From Capsicum annuum (taxonomy: Eukaryota; Streptophyta; Magnoliopsida; Solanales; Solanaceae), in NCBI RefSeq assembly GCF_002878395.1, contig NC_061120.1, positions 100,606,227-100,670,226 of the forward strand: DNA of 64,000 nucleotides, given 5' to 3'. The translations under genes were made by a program, and so were the position numbers. Under the pieces are notes generated by a model. That model was not told the origin of the DNA and did not search any database. It was given only the letters and a program-made list of their open reading frames with translations. This document shows positions 1 through 10,268 of this stretch, piece after piece; the first letter of the stretch is position 1; the number at the start of each line of letters is the position of its first letter.

Positions 1-541
1 TATTTTAGGGTTTTTGTAGTTATATTTTAGATAATATTGTGAGTGTTGTAACACTTGAAAACATTTTCTCTCTAATAGAGAGAAGACTAACCCGAACTAG
101 GGCATTCACAAGTGTGGATTTAACTTGTTTTGCATTCAAGGCTTGGAAATGTTGGGTGCTTGGGAGATTGACATCCCTCTTTTGTCCATGTAAGAGTGTA
201 GGTGTTTATTATTAAATGTTGTAGGGGTTTTGGTTTTTGAGACACACCATAGTTCTTAGAACTTGTAATAGTTTATGTTACACTATCTATTTTTACATTT
301 ATTGTTGTTACCTTGTGTTCTTGTTGTGTTGTTGAATCCAAAAGTTGTGTTCATTGTGTTCATCTTTTCATCTCATTTTTTTGTGTTATTGGCTGTTTTG
401 GTGTTGAATAACACCTTGTTAAGTTGTCATTGTTGTTGGATTCATGGCTTGGAACTTGTCCTATTAAAGCTCTCGGTTTTATGTGTTATTCTTCTTGTTT
501 TGTAGACAGTTTTGGTGTATTTTGTTGATCGATTCATATCA
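1..541 (+). repeat. LTR relic, family N (left copy, truncated by window start)
   Basis: Diverged copy of the LTRs at 543-1249 and 3287-4029. Shared landmarks in the same order are 'ttcaaggctt', 'gattgacatccctctt', 'gtgtaggtgtt', 'acacacca.agttctta' and 'cttgttgtgttgttg'. Its right end (catatca at 535-541) sits one base before the TGATG start of the next LTR. The left end is outside the window. No coding capacity; the short open frame at 275-505 is low-complexity Leu/Val/Phe and I do not regard it as a gene. Confidence 0.6.
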
Positions 542-542
542 T

Positions 543-1249
543 TGATGATATGGGAATGATCACAAAGTTGGATGAGCGAGAGAGTGAATTGACCCAAGAC
601 TTGGAGTGTGCAGGTGAAGTGCAAAGGAGGGCCCAAATACATACCAACATTGTCCATACAATACTCCAAGGGCACCTTTGTTATCCACTTTTTATTAAAG
701 GGTCTATTTGGACATTCACATCTTATTTTGTTATAGATATAAATAGAACAATTTAAAGTTTCTTTCATTAGACATTAATGATAATGAATGTTGTATAACA
801 TTGAAAGACAATTCCTCACTTGTGTTGTGTTCAAGGCTTAGAAATATAGGTTCTTGAGAAGATTGACATCCCTCTTGTGTCCACGTAAGCGTGTAGGTGT
901 TATTATTACTTGTATTAAGGATTTTTGTGTTTGATACACACCTTAGTTCTTACGACTTATAAAAATCTATGTCTCACTACCTATCTTTACATTTCTTATA
1001 AATCGTTGGTTGTAGCATGTTGTAATCTTCAACCCATGAGTTGTTTGTTTCCTGTTGTTATTGTTCTTACCATAGTGTTTTCCATCTTGTTGTGTTGTTG
1101 CTGTTTTGGTATTGTTTCACACATTGATAACTTATCATTGTTGTGTTATTCTCGTGTTTGGAAGTGTCTTCTTCTAGATTACGGGTTTATTGTTGTTAAA
1201 CTAGCCTATGGTGGCTGTTTTACGCACATTTCATATTTTGTTTATATCA
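543..1249 (+). repeat. 5' LTR of family N element
   Basis: Begins TGATG and ends TATATCA. Aligns end to end with 3287-4029. It carries the same block (gattgacatccctcttgtgtcc, then gtgtaggtgttattattac) as the 3' LTR. The open frame at 925-1305 runs through the LTR into the leader and is not supported as a gene. Confidence 0.7.
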
Positions 1250-1251
1250 TT

Positions 1252-1261
1252 TGGTATCAAA
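1252..1261 (+). other. Primer-binding site relic (tRNA-iMet type)
   Basis: TGGTATCAAA three bases after the 5' LTR. The plant retroelement consensus complementary to initiator tRNA-Met is TGGTATCAGA, so one base differs. Confidence 0.55.
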
Positions 1262-2462
1262 TATTGTTGATTTTGTTCCAACAAAATCAATCTTGGGCTT
1301 GTTAATTGAAAAATGAGAAATAAAAGTGTTGGAAAACCAAAAAATCAGTAAAAAGAAAATCTGTCCCATTTATTTTATTTTTGGATAAAAATTTGAAACT
1401 TAGATCTAGGAGTTCTTTTGGGTGTTTTTTTATGTCTAGTGTTAGCTTCTTTAACACCAACAGTAAAGGAGTCTAAATCTAAATTTGAGTTGATATTGTT
1501 TTTGTGAATCTAAGACTTGGCGATATGGTTGACATTGTTGTTGTGGATTTGAGTTGGACATGTGTTGTTGTTGTGGATTGGAGGCCTAAAAATGTTGTGT
1601 TAATGTTGTTATTGAAAATTTGACCTTGAAAATGTGTTGTTGATGTGTGGAATCCAACTTGAACCATAGAACTCCAAGAGTAAAAAAATGTTGTGTTCTT
1701 CACCATCTTAATATATTATTAAAGAAAAGCTGGTTGTTGATCTTAGAAGCTGAAGAAGGAGAGTGTGCGTTGTTTTTAGTCTTAAAAGACGAAGTTGTAG
1801 TACTTGTTGGTGAAGAGACTTGTTCACATTACTCAAAAGACTTAACAACCACTTTATATGATTTAAGGGCCCATTTTTTAAGGAGAAGTACAACGAAAGT
1901 CAAGTCTTGAAAGTTGAATTTGAAAAAAAGAGCTCTAAGACTTATATTCCCTCATTTTTAACCAAATCCACCAATCCAAATTGAAAATTGACCAAGATAA
2001 GAAAATTGGAAAATAACGAACTTGTTAAAAGCCGCAACCAATAGTAGACTACCACATCATCATTTTACTGTTCACACAAAAATTTTGGATCAAATTTCAT
2101 ATTTCATAGTTTCATTTTTTTATTCCTTAGTTTTATTTGTTGGTTCTAATACTAATTGACATGTTAGTAATCTTCTACTAGGTTGTAATTTAGATTTTGA
2201 GTCTGTTTTGTTTGGTGATTTTGTCATTTTGAATTATTGTTAGTTTTTGGCTCAGTTCCTACGATATTTGTTTGAGATTCAAACAAAAATATGTTCCAGA
2301 CAAGAGTAGACTTGACCCTTAACTCCTCATGGTTTCCTTAGCTAGTTTGCAACACTTATAAAGCTACATGTAAGGTAATCAAGAAGTGAGAGTATGGTGA
2401 GGCTATTTTGAGCTAACTAGTTTGTTGTTTTGTTTGTTGTTGTTTGTTTTTTCCTTAGGTAC
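1262..2462. other. Leader / non-coding internal region of family N element
   Basis: AT-rich stretch between the primer site and the first plausible start codon. Small open frames on both strands (1479-1706, 1647-1910, 1708-1893) overlap each other and show no family features. No coding or RNA gene seen. Long leaders of this sort are usual in non-autonomous LTR elements. Confidence 0.4.
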
Positions 2463-2463
2463 C

Positions 2464-3209
2464 ATGGATAATAACACTACCTCAAAATCATACAAAGGTT
2501 TCTAATGGGACCTTGAAAGGATACGCCGATTGGTATCCACACTTATCCCACCAAATCCAAATCCTATTGTCGAAGCACCTTGTGATGAGAGCTTCCGAAA
2601 GGGAGAAGTGGGTTGTAATGACCAGCACCAAGGTGAAGACCATAGCTCATGTGAGCTACAAAGTGAAACCATTATCTCCTACACTCCTATAGATGTAGAA
2701 TGTTGTGTTAGGGATGCTATTACCAAATGGGTGTAGTTGTCATTTTTCCTAGTGTAGAAGTGCATGATTCTTTGAACATAGTGTGAACTGAAATCTTTTT
2801 TATTAGCTTTGTTCCTAGAGATCATGTGAATAGAAATGTCGAGAATCTTGGCATATGTCTTTTTGGGGATAGACTTTTTGACTGTAACCCCTCCCCTTTT
2901 GAATATAGTCTTCCTTTAATGATAAATGCCTTGTGTGAGTTTAGGAATAACACCCTAGTAGGAGGAACGAGTAGCCTAAGCTTGTGCCCTTGGCTACTTC
3001 AACCATTTGATCCCAGTGTCATCTTAGGGTGGGGAAGAGTTACTATCGGTTTAGGTGCATTCTTTCTTGATGTTTGTCATGAACAAGTCCTTGGAGTATT
3101 TGTCAATTGCTTCCAAATGTGTAACACAGACTCTTGGTTATATGTCAAGTATGAAATGCCTTGGCATATTAATGTTATGTATTTTCTAACTCTAACACTC
3201 ATGCCATGA
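2464..3209 (+). pseudogene. Broken ORF of unknown function inside family N element
   Basis: The best start is an ATG at 2464 (accATGgat context). An in-frame stop follows about 13 codons later; the reading then continues as an acidic, Cys/His-containing stretch to 2736 (ends AITKWV). A second open frame, 2826-3209, is hydrophobic and aromatic (e.g. SLCPWLLQPFDPS, VILGWGRV). I recognise no protein family, no zinc knuckle and no catalytic motif. Its position, internal to an LTR element and ending just before the purine tract, suggests either a gag-like remnant or captured sequence. It is equally possible that 2826-3209 is open by chance. No function is assigned. Confidence 0.3.
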
Positions 3210-3286
3210 GGATGTGTGCTTGTTTGTCTTCTCTTAGTTTTACAAGGTATGGATTTGAGGTTGAAATCCTCTTCAAAAGGGGAGGA

Positions 3287-4029
3287 TGATGCAGGCACGA
3301 CAACAAAGATGGATGAGTGTGAGAGTTAATTGAACTGAGACTTGGAGTGTGCAAGTAAAGTGCAAAGGATGGCCGAAATACACACCAAAAGCATCCATAC
3401 AATACTCCCAGGGCAATTTTGTTATTCACTCTTTATTAAAGAGTCTTTTTGGACATTTCACATCTTATTTTTGTAGTAACTATATAAAAATCAATTTAGG
3501 GTTTCTTTCATTAGGATTTGATGATAATAAATGTAGTATAACATTGAAATACAAGTCCTCTCTTCTATTGATGAGGCAAAACTGAAATTAGGGAATACTA
3601 CAAATATTGTGTTCAAGGCTTAGAAACATAGGTGCTTGTGGAGATTAATATCCCTCTTGTGTCCACATAAGAGTGTAGGTGTTATTATTACTTGTATTAA
3701 GGATTTTGGTGTTTGATACATATCTTAGTTCTTAGGACCTGTAATAATCTATGTCTCACTACCTACCTTTACATTCCTTGTAAATGGTTGGTTGTTGTAT
3801 CTTGTAACCTTTAACCCATTAGTTGTTTATTTCTTATTGTTATTGATCTTATCATAGTGTTGTCCATCTTGTTGTGTTATTTCTATTTTGGTATTGTTTC
3901 ACATGTTGATAACTTTTGATTGTTATGCTATTCTCTGGTTTGGAGTTGTCTTCTTCTCGATCTCAGGTTTGTTGTTGTTAAACGAGTTTGTGGTGGCTGT
4001 TTTAGGTACATTACAACTTTGGTTTGAAT
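3287..4029 (+). repeat. 3' LTR of family N element
   Basis: Starts TGATGCAGGCACG directly after the polypurine tract and aligns with 543-1249. It is longer by a short insertion near 3560-3600. The right end (about 4029) is blurred because it meets a family A LTR fragment. Open frames at 3349-3585 and on the minus strand at 3077-3429 are shadows. Confidence 0.65.
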
Positions 4030-4043
4030 TAATTTAATGATAA

Positions 4044-4482
4044 CTTATTGACTTGAAGTGGTGAGCTTTCATACATTGGAAGGCTTCATTTCTTGCTTGA
4101 GTTTTCTTATGTTTTTATTAGATTAGACTTGGATAGTTATTTTTGCTATAAGTTGGGGGCATATCCCAATCAAATATTCTTGTTTTATTATAGAGGCTTT
4201 GTATGGACAAACTATGGACTTGTGTATATTATGGAATGGATATGGATTTGGTTATTATATGGTTGTTTGTTTCATATTGGATAGTTTGACATATTTGGGT
4301 TGGTCATAGTCATAGAGTTATCCCAAAGTCTTTGGGTTATAAATTACTTTATCTTGTTATATAGATGAAACTCACCTAACTCGAGGTACATATTTGTTGG
4401 TTGGATTGGGTAATGGGGTGATCTTTGATCCTTATTGGACTTGAGGTGCCCAAAATGACAAGGCCCTAGTTGTCATTCTCCA
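4044..4482 (+). repeat. 5' LTR fragment, family A (3' end only)
   Basis: Shares 'gacttgaagtggtgagcttt', the 'gggggcatatccc' block and 'atggatatggatttggtta' with 17433-17874. Ends CCA at 4482. Open frame 4093-4284 is incidental. Confidence 0.75.
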
Positions 4483-4520
4483 TGACTAGTTCTTTTTACC
4501 TAAAGTCATTGGGCGATTGT

Positions 4521-4530
4521 TGGTATCAGA
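4521..4530 (+). other. Primer-binding site relic
   Basis: TGGTATCAGA, the first ten bases of the tRNA-iMet primer consensus, about 40 bases after the LTR end. The spacing is longer than usual, suggesting a small insertion or decay. Confidence 0.5.
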
Positions 4531-4559
4531 ATAATAGTGAGTTTCGTGCATAGGGTGCC

Positions 4560-5117
4560 AATCTCAAGCTAGTGGGGCTTAATCAGTTCCGTCCCAACAT
4601 CCTTATAGATTTTATGGGTGGTTGAACAATGTGTTCTATGAGGAAAGGAAGAAAAAATGTTTTTATTATGGTCAGATTAGTCATATGCAATGTGACTGTC
4701 ATACTAGTATGACTTTTGGGGCTAACAAGATTCTGGTTGGCTCTTCATCTACTCCTATATCAAAGGGTATTGCTTCTATGTCTTTTATTATTTTTGGTTC
4801 CAGCACTGGCCAAAATCAGTTATATGCTCTTGCATCTCAACAGGCTTCCAAGATCCCTTATTGTCGTTACTGGTATGTTAAAACAATTCTCACGTGATAT
4901 GTATTATTTATTTGATCTAGGGTCCACTCTTTCTTTTGTGTCCCTATTTGTTGCTATAAATTTTGGTTTTGGACCCGTATTTATTTTTCTATCTACCCTA
5001 ATTAGTGAATTTGTGATTGTTAAAAGAGTCTATAGAGGGTGTGTGGTATCTGTTAGAGTTATAAAAACTCTTATTGATTTGATAGAGTTGGATATGGTTG
5101 ACTTTAATTTCTATTAA
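4560..5117 (+). pseudogene. gag C-terminus and aspartic protease relic, family A copy 1
   Basis: Two frames. From 4622 the reading contains a decayed CCHC zinc knuckle: CFYYGQISHMQCDC, where the second Cys of CX2CX4HX4C has become Tyr. The overlapping frame 4716-5117 carries the retroviral-type protease: DLGST is the active-site triplet region (canonical D-[ST]-G), here with Leu in place of the Ser/Thr. Further on, RVYRGCVV and LIDLIELDMVDF are the conserved Ty3/gypsy protease tail. Gag normally binds RNA in the virus-like particle, and the protease processes the polyprotein. Most of gag (capsid) is absent, so the element was internally deleted before or after it stopped moving. Confidence 0.7.
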
Positions 5118-5459
5118 GGATGGATTAGTTGCATTCGTGCTATGATTCTATAGATTTTTGGACCTGCACGGTCATGTTTAAATTCCCTATTAAGCCGGTC
5201 ATTGTGTGGGAAGGGGGTTCTTTAGTGCCTAATAGAAGGTTTATCTCTAATATTAGAGCCCAAAATTTGATTTCTAAAGGGTGTTTTTATGGTCTGGGTT
5301 AAAGATTCTAACTCGGAATGTCATTCTCTAGAATTTCCTGCAATGGTTAGTGAGTTTCTTGAGGTTTCCCTGATGACCTTCCTAGTGTTCCTCCCGATAG
5401 AAAAATCAATTTTGTGATTGATCTTGATTTGAACACTCATCCTATCTCTATCCCTCTTA

Positions 5460-6219
5460 TAGAATGGATCTGAATGAGTTGAAAGAGCTTAAGGAGCAAT
5501 TTAAGGATCTCTTAGATGATGGTTTTATTCATCATAGTATGTCTCCTTAGGGTGCTCTGGTGTTGTTTGTGCGTAAGAAGGATGATTCCCTTTGGATGTG
5601 TATTGATTACCATAAGCTAAATAAAGTGATTGTAAATAATAAGTACCATTTTCCTATCATTAATAATTTGTTTGTTCAGCTTAAAGTGAGAAGTGTGTCT
5701 TTAAGATTTATCTTAGGTCTTGTTATCATTACCTTATGATTAGGGAAGTCGATATCCTTAAGACTAACATCAGGACCCGCTATGGTCACTATAATTTCCT
5801 AGTTATGTCTTTTGGTTTGACTAATGCTCCAAAAACACTTATGCATTTGATGTATTAGGTTTATTTATCAATTTTTGGATTTGTTCTTCATTTTCTTCAC
5901 AGATGATATTCTGGTATACGCTAAGAGTGAGGCAAATCATGTCAATTACCCTCATGCTGTGTTGCAGACCTTGAACGATCAGCGTTTATATGCCATGTTC
6001 ACAAAGTATAAAATTTGGTTAAAGGTTGTGACTTTTCCTAGTCATGTTATCTCTAGTGAAGGGATCACGATGGATCCACAAAAGGTTGCAGTGGTTAAAA
6101 AATGGCCTAGGCCCACGACTCCAACCAATATACAAAGCTCTTTGGGTTTATCCGGCTACTATAGAAGATTTGTTGAATGTTTTTCAACTATAGCTACTCT
6201 ATTGGCTAGATTGACCTAG
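5460..6219 (+). pseudogene. Reverse transcriptase relic, family A copy 1
   Basis: The start of RT reads in one frame through LNELKELKEQFKDLL and the fingers motif MCIDYHKLNKVIVNNKY, with a stop after HHSMSP. The palm segment is frameshifted. The frame 5875-6219 holds FFTDDILVYAKSE, the catalytic Asp-Asp pair (canonical F-[IV]-D-D), followed by the thumb motif LGLSGYYRRFV. RT copies element RNA into cDNA in the cytoplasmic particle. Catalytic Asps are present, but at least two frame changes and several stops interrupt the domain. Confidence 0.85.
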
Positions 6220-6239
6220 AATAAGGTAAAGTTCTTATG

Positions 6240-6569
6240 TTCAGATGATATGAGGGTAGTTTTGAGAAGTTGAAGGATAGGTTAACTTCGACTCATATCT
6301 TGACTCTACCTGAAGGTACCGAGGATTTTGTGGTATATTGTGATACATCTCAGATTGGCTTGGGTTGTATGTTGATGCAGCATGGTAGGGTGGAGGCGTA
6401 TGCTTCTAGGAAGTTAAAAGTTCATGAGAAGAATTACACTACTCATGATTTGGAATTGTTGGTTGTGGTATTTTTCTTGAAGATTTGGTGTCTCTATCTT
6501 TATAGGGTTGATATTGACATCTTTTCAAATCATAAGAGCCTACATATGTGTTTACCCAGAAAGAGTTAA
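6240..6569 (+). pseudogene. RNase H relic, family A copy 1
   Basis: Follows RT directly. The reading from 6270 is [15 protein letters not shown], then [15 protein letters not shown] (first catalytic Asp), [13 protein letters not shown] and [10 protein letters not shown] (catalytic Glu). The third acidic site, normally in TDHKSL, is SNHKSL here, so that Asp has changed to Asn. The frame ends at a stop at 6567-6569. RNase H would remove the RNA strand during cDNA synthesis. This copy is inactive. Confidence 0.85.
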
Positions 6570-8251
6570 ATCTAAGGGAAAAGAAGTGTCTTGAGTTACC
6601 GAAAGACTATAATATGAGTAGCCATTACCATCCAGGTAAAGCTCACATAGTTGCTAATGCTCTTTGTAAGATATCTATGGGGATTCTAGCTCATATGGAT
6701 GAGGATAAGCAGGAGTTGGTGAAGGACATTCACCATTTGGTTAATCTTGGATTTTGTATCACGAACTCTGAGAATGGTGGTGTGTTTATACATCAGGTAT
6801 CGTAGTTGTCTCTTGTTTTTAAGATAAAGGAAAAAATGTTAGCTTTTGATTTAGTGAAGACTAAGAGTAATGTAGATCGTCAAAAGTTTGTTGACTTTGT
6901 CATTGGTGGAGACAGTATCTTATAGTACCTAAGTAGGCTATGTGTTCCAATGTGGATGGTTTGAGGGAAGGGATTTTGTCCGAAGCACATGGATCTTGTT
7001 ATGCTATTTATCGCAGTGAGATTAAGATGCATCATGATCTTAAGGAGTTCTATTGGTGGAGTAATATGAAGAAAGATATGGCTAACTATGTGGCTAAGTG
7101 CATGGTGTCTCAACAAATAAAATTTAAGAACATGAGAACCGGAGGTTTGTACCTAGAGATTGAGTTGCCTGAATGGAAGTGAGAGGTAATCAATATGGAT
7201 TTTACTACAGGTCTTCCTCGATCATGGAATCAGTATGATTCAATTGGGTAATTTTGGATAGGATGACTAAGTCCACTCACTTCTTTCCTGTGAGAACTAG
7301 TTATTCACCTAAGAATTATGCTAAGTTGTATCTAGTGGATATCGTGAACTTGCATGGTGCTCTTGTTTATATTATTTTGGATCATCGTACTACATTCTCA
7401 TCTAATTTATTAGAGGTTATTTCAGAAAGGGTTGGTAATAAGGTGTGCCTTAGTACCGCTTTCCACTTGCAGTCGGATGGACAAGCGAAGAAGACCATTT
7501 AGACATTGGAAGATATACTTTATGCTTGTGTGATCGACTATAGTGGTAGTTAGGTTGACCATTTGCCTCTTATAGAGTTTGCTTATAATAATAGTTATCA
7601 CTCTGGCACTAGTATGTCTCCTTTTGAGGCATTGTATGGTAGGAGATGTCGTTATCTTATTGGATGGTATGAGGTTGGTTAGGGTAAGCTGTTTTGACCT
7701 GATTTGGTTCATTAAGAGTTGGAGAAGGTAAAGGTGATTCATGATTGATTGAAAGCCTCTCAAAGTTGTCAAAATTCTTATGGAGATGTGAGGTATAAGG
7801 AGATTTAGTTTAAAGTTTTAGATTGGGTGTTATTAGTGGTGTCTCCCATTAAAGGCATGATGCGGTTTGGAAATAAGGGAAAGCTCAGTCCCAGTATAAT
7901 GGTCCATATTATTTCTTGAAGAGGGTTGGTAATGTTGTGTGTGAGTTGGAGTTTTCTTTTAGTTTGAGCTCTATTCATCTGGTTTTCCATGTGTCTATGT
8001 TCAGAAAGTGAGTAGGTAATCCTTCATTAGTTGTTCCTTTTGAAGGTTTGGGTATTTCGGATTCCTTATCTTATGAGGTAGTTCCAGTGGAGATCTTGGA
8101 TTATGAAGTTCATCGGTGTAGGAAGAAGGATGTGGCTTCGGTAAAGGTTCTTTGGAAGAACCATAAGGTTGAAAAAGCTACTTGGGAGGCAGAAGAGGAC
8201 ATGAAGTCCAAGTATCCACATTTGTTCCCTGTTATGGAAATTCATGCTTGA
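6548..8251 (+). pseudogene. Integrase and chromodomain-like tail relic, family A copy 1
   Basis: Pieces in order. 6548-6805 is the RNase H-integrase connection (HYHPGKAHIVANAL). 6940-7182 is the HHCC zinc domain: the second His is Tyr (CYAIYR) and one Cys is Ser (KCMVSQQ). 7254-7502 is the core (DRMTKSTHFFPV). The second catalytic Asp survives as DHRTTF, but the catalytic Glu of the D,D-35-E triad (GQxERTI) is Lys (GQAKKTI). 7560-7800 holds [10 protein letters not shown] and EALYGRR. 8048-8251 is the C-terminal tail typical of Ty3/gypsy chromoviruses (SLSYEVVPVEILD, VKVLWKNHKVE, ATWEAEEDM). Integrase inserts cDNA, and the tail may direct insertion to chromatin. Several frameshifts and stops. 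Confidence 0.85.
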
Positions 8252-8430
8252 AGTATATGTTGCCCTTAATATCTTTATTTTTTGTATTTTATAAACGAAA
8301 TGGTAGTTCCTTAATGTCTTTGCTTTATAGTATTGATTATAGGGAAGTTTGATGGGTAATAACATGTTAAATCGTGATTATTCTTGGCTTTAGCCGTTAT
8401 TTGAGAACAAATGATCCAACGTGGGAGAAT

Positions 8431-10268
8431 TGAAACATCCTAGTTTTGACCCTTGGAAATTTCTTGATTTTGATATCTCAGAACATGATATGACTTATGA
8501 TTACGTATCATATTATATGGATACGATTGGAAGTTCTTGTTCGTATGATACTTAGTATGGTTTTAGTTGGTTTCTGTCCAAGGTACAAATGGATATCATA
8601 CTTGTCGTATGTTTGGGTACGAGAAGTATAGTTCCAAATCGTATGATGTCCTACCTCTAGCCTAGATTATTCTACCTAGGGTATAATTTTAGGGTACAAA
8701 TTATATGATTGGATACGAGTTAGGACATGCCTCATATGTTTGACATAATTGGAGTCTAATATTTTTTCTAGGGTAAGAGTGGTGTGTACTACTCGTATGA
8801 TTGGTGTATGAGTTGGGAGGGGGGGGGGGAGTCATACCATCCTGTGCATATTTTTTAGCTTTTAAGATAAGGACATTTTAGGCATTTCCCACCCCAAAAT
8901 CCTTAAGCAACCACATCTTAAAACACATTGTATCATCTCATAAAACACTTGGAAGGATCAAAATACTCCTAAAGCTCTCTTTAAACACTCTCTTGAGAAT
9001 TGGGCTAGGTTTTCATCTATAGGCTCAAGAGTCAAGTTCTTTCTGTGGATATTTGTCAATAAGGCATGTGACTCTTCCCTCATTGTTAGTTCTCAAATCT
9101 AATGTGTTTTAAAGAATTAATTATAATTCATTAATGGTTGTTTTGAAAATCAATGTTGAGGGTCTTATTGCATATTGTTGAGTATAGTTTAATCTTCGTT
9201 TAACTAATGTTTATACATGTTTTTTATGATAGTTTGCACATGTGGGTTCTTGGTAATTATGGTTTAACAATTGGGTAATGGGTCACCCTAAACTTGATAG
9301 TTTTTACTTTGGTTTTGGTCTTGGTAATGGAAAGCCCTCAAAGAGTTTGTGAAAATGCCTAAGAGAATAAAGTAGTCACATGTTAAATGGTGTTTTGAAC
9401 TAAGGCATTTGCCTAATGAATATGAATTGTTTGTAAATGGTTTTGTGAAGGCCTCGTTGGCTACGTAATGATTTAAATGGTAACCTTGGTGGTTTAATGG
9501 GATAAAATGGTTTGAGTCCCTAAACATTAAATTTATTTATGTCTTTACTAGATAATGGGTTTGAGTCCCTAAACTTTGAACTAAATTTGTATCTTTATTG
9601 GACACTGGGTTCGAGTCCCAAAGTCAAACAAATGATTTGTTGATTGATAATAGTAATGGCATGTGGTACGCTTGCAAGTGGTGTTGGTATGATGATACCA
9701 ACGAAGTGCTTTTTGTAAGTAATTGGATTAATGGTTCGGTATATGTTATGATGATTTTGTATTAGGATTTAAAGCGGGAAGTGTAGTTGTGCCGTGAAAG
9801 TGGAAGTCCAAAAGACAAACATTGAAAACTGCGCTAGTTGGTGCAGGTGTCTTTGTGACCGGGTGGTTTGAGTCCCTCGAAGGAATATATGAATTGGAGG
9901 ATCGAGTCTTCCAGAATACATGTATTGGTTCTTAAGTCACCTTTATTTGTTCAGTAGGTTTGAATCCACCATATAGGCATATACAGTTATGGATATTCTC
10001 TAGTTTGTACGACTATATGAATTGGGACCTTTCCATCTAGGGGAGAGTTGGGCCCATATAACCCATGGGTGCCTTGATATATAAAGGTTATGCTACACAA
10101 CCTAAGTTAATGTTTTCAAAGCTCATGCTAACATTGTTCCCTATCCGGACATGGTATATTTGTTTTAATATATATATATATATATTGCATTGGTTACATA
10201 CATTGGATGCTTGGTTTTGAACTGTTGGCATTATATTATCCTTACCCTTGATTTACATGCTAGCACTT
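8431..10268 (+). repeat. 3' LTR, family A copy 1, cut at 10268
   Basis: Starts TGAAACATCCTAG after a purine stretch (gtgggagaa) and aligns with 15711-17330 and 22890-24640. It has the recurring blocks 'caagtcaa/gttctt', 'gggttcttggtaatt', 'gggtttgagtccctaaac' and 'ggagagttgggcccatat'. Its last 550 bp or so are missing because a family C LTR begins at 10269. It contains a run of 11 G (8819-8829) and a short (TA)n tract near 10168-10186. No gene; the minus frame at 9288-9527 is a shadow. Confidence 0.85.

Larger units (their letters stand above)
543..4030 (+). mobile_element. Non-autonomous LTR retrotransposon, family N
   Basis: Complete-looking element. The 5' LTR is 543-1249 and the 3' LTR 3287-4029, recognisable along their whole length. 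A primer-binding-like site (tggtatcaaa) lies three bases after the 5' LTR, and a purine tract (aaaaggggagga, 3275-3286) lies directly before the 3' LTR. The internal region is only about 2 kb and has no recognisable gag zinc knuckle, protease, RT or integrase, so it would have needed enzymes from another element. The two LTRs differ at many positions and by several small indels, so the insertion is old. The right boundary is approximate. Confidence 0.7.
4044..8430 (+). mobile_element. Degenerate Ty3/gypsy element, family A, copy 1 (LTR end plus internal region)
   Basis: Plus-strand element. The last 440 bp of its 5' LTR is 4044-4482, matching 17433-17874. A primer-site relic is at 4521-4530. 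Broken gag end, protease, RT, RNase H, integrase and chromodomain-like tail follow in that order to 8251. Its 3' LTR starts at 8431. Most of gag is missing. The coding pieces lie in all three frames and contain many stops, so nothing could be made from it. The left part of the 5' LTR was lost at the junction with family N near 4030-4044. Confidence 0.85.

Noticed and set aside
4560..8251. Endogenous plant pararetrovirus
   Set aside because: Integrase, LTRs and a chromodomain-like tail are present and no movement or coat protein is seen, so these are Ty3/gypsy retrotransposons.
10168..10186. (TA)n tract and G runs (8819-8829, 27021-27030) as functional elements
   Set aside because: Short simple repeats inside decayed LTRs; nothing ties them to a role.
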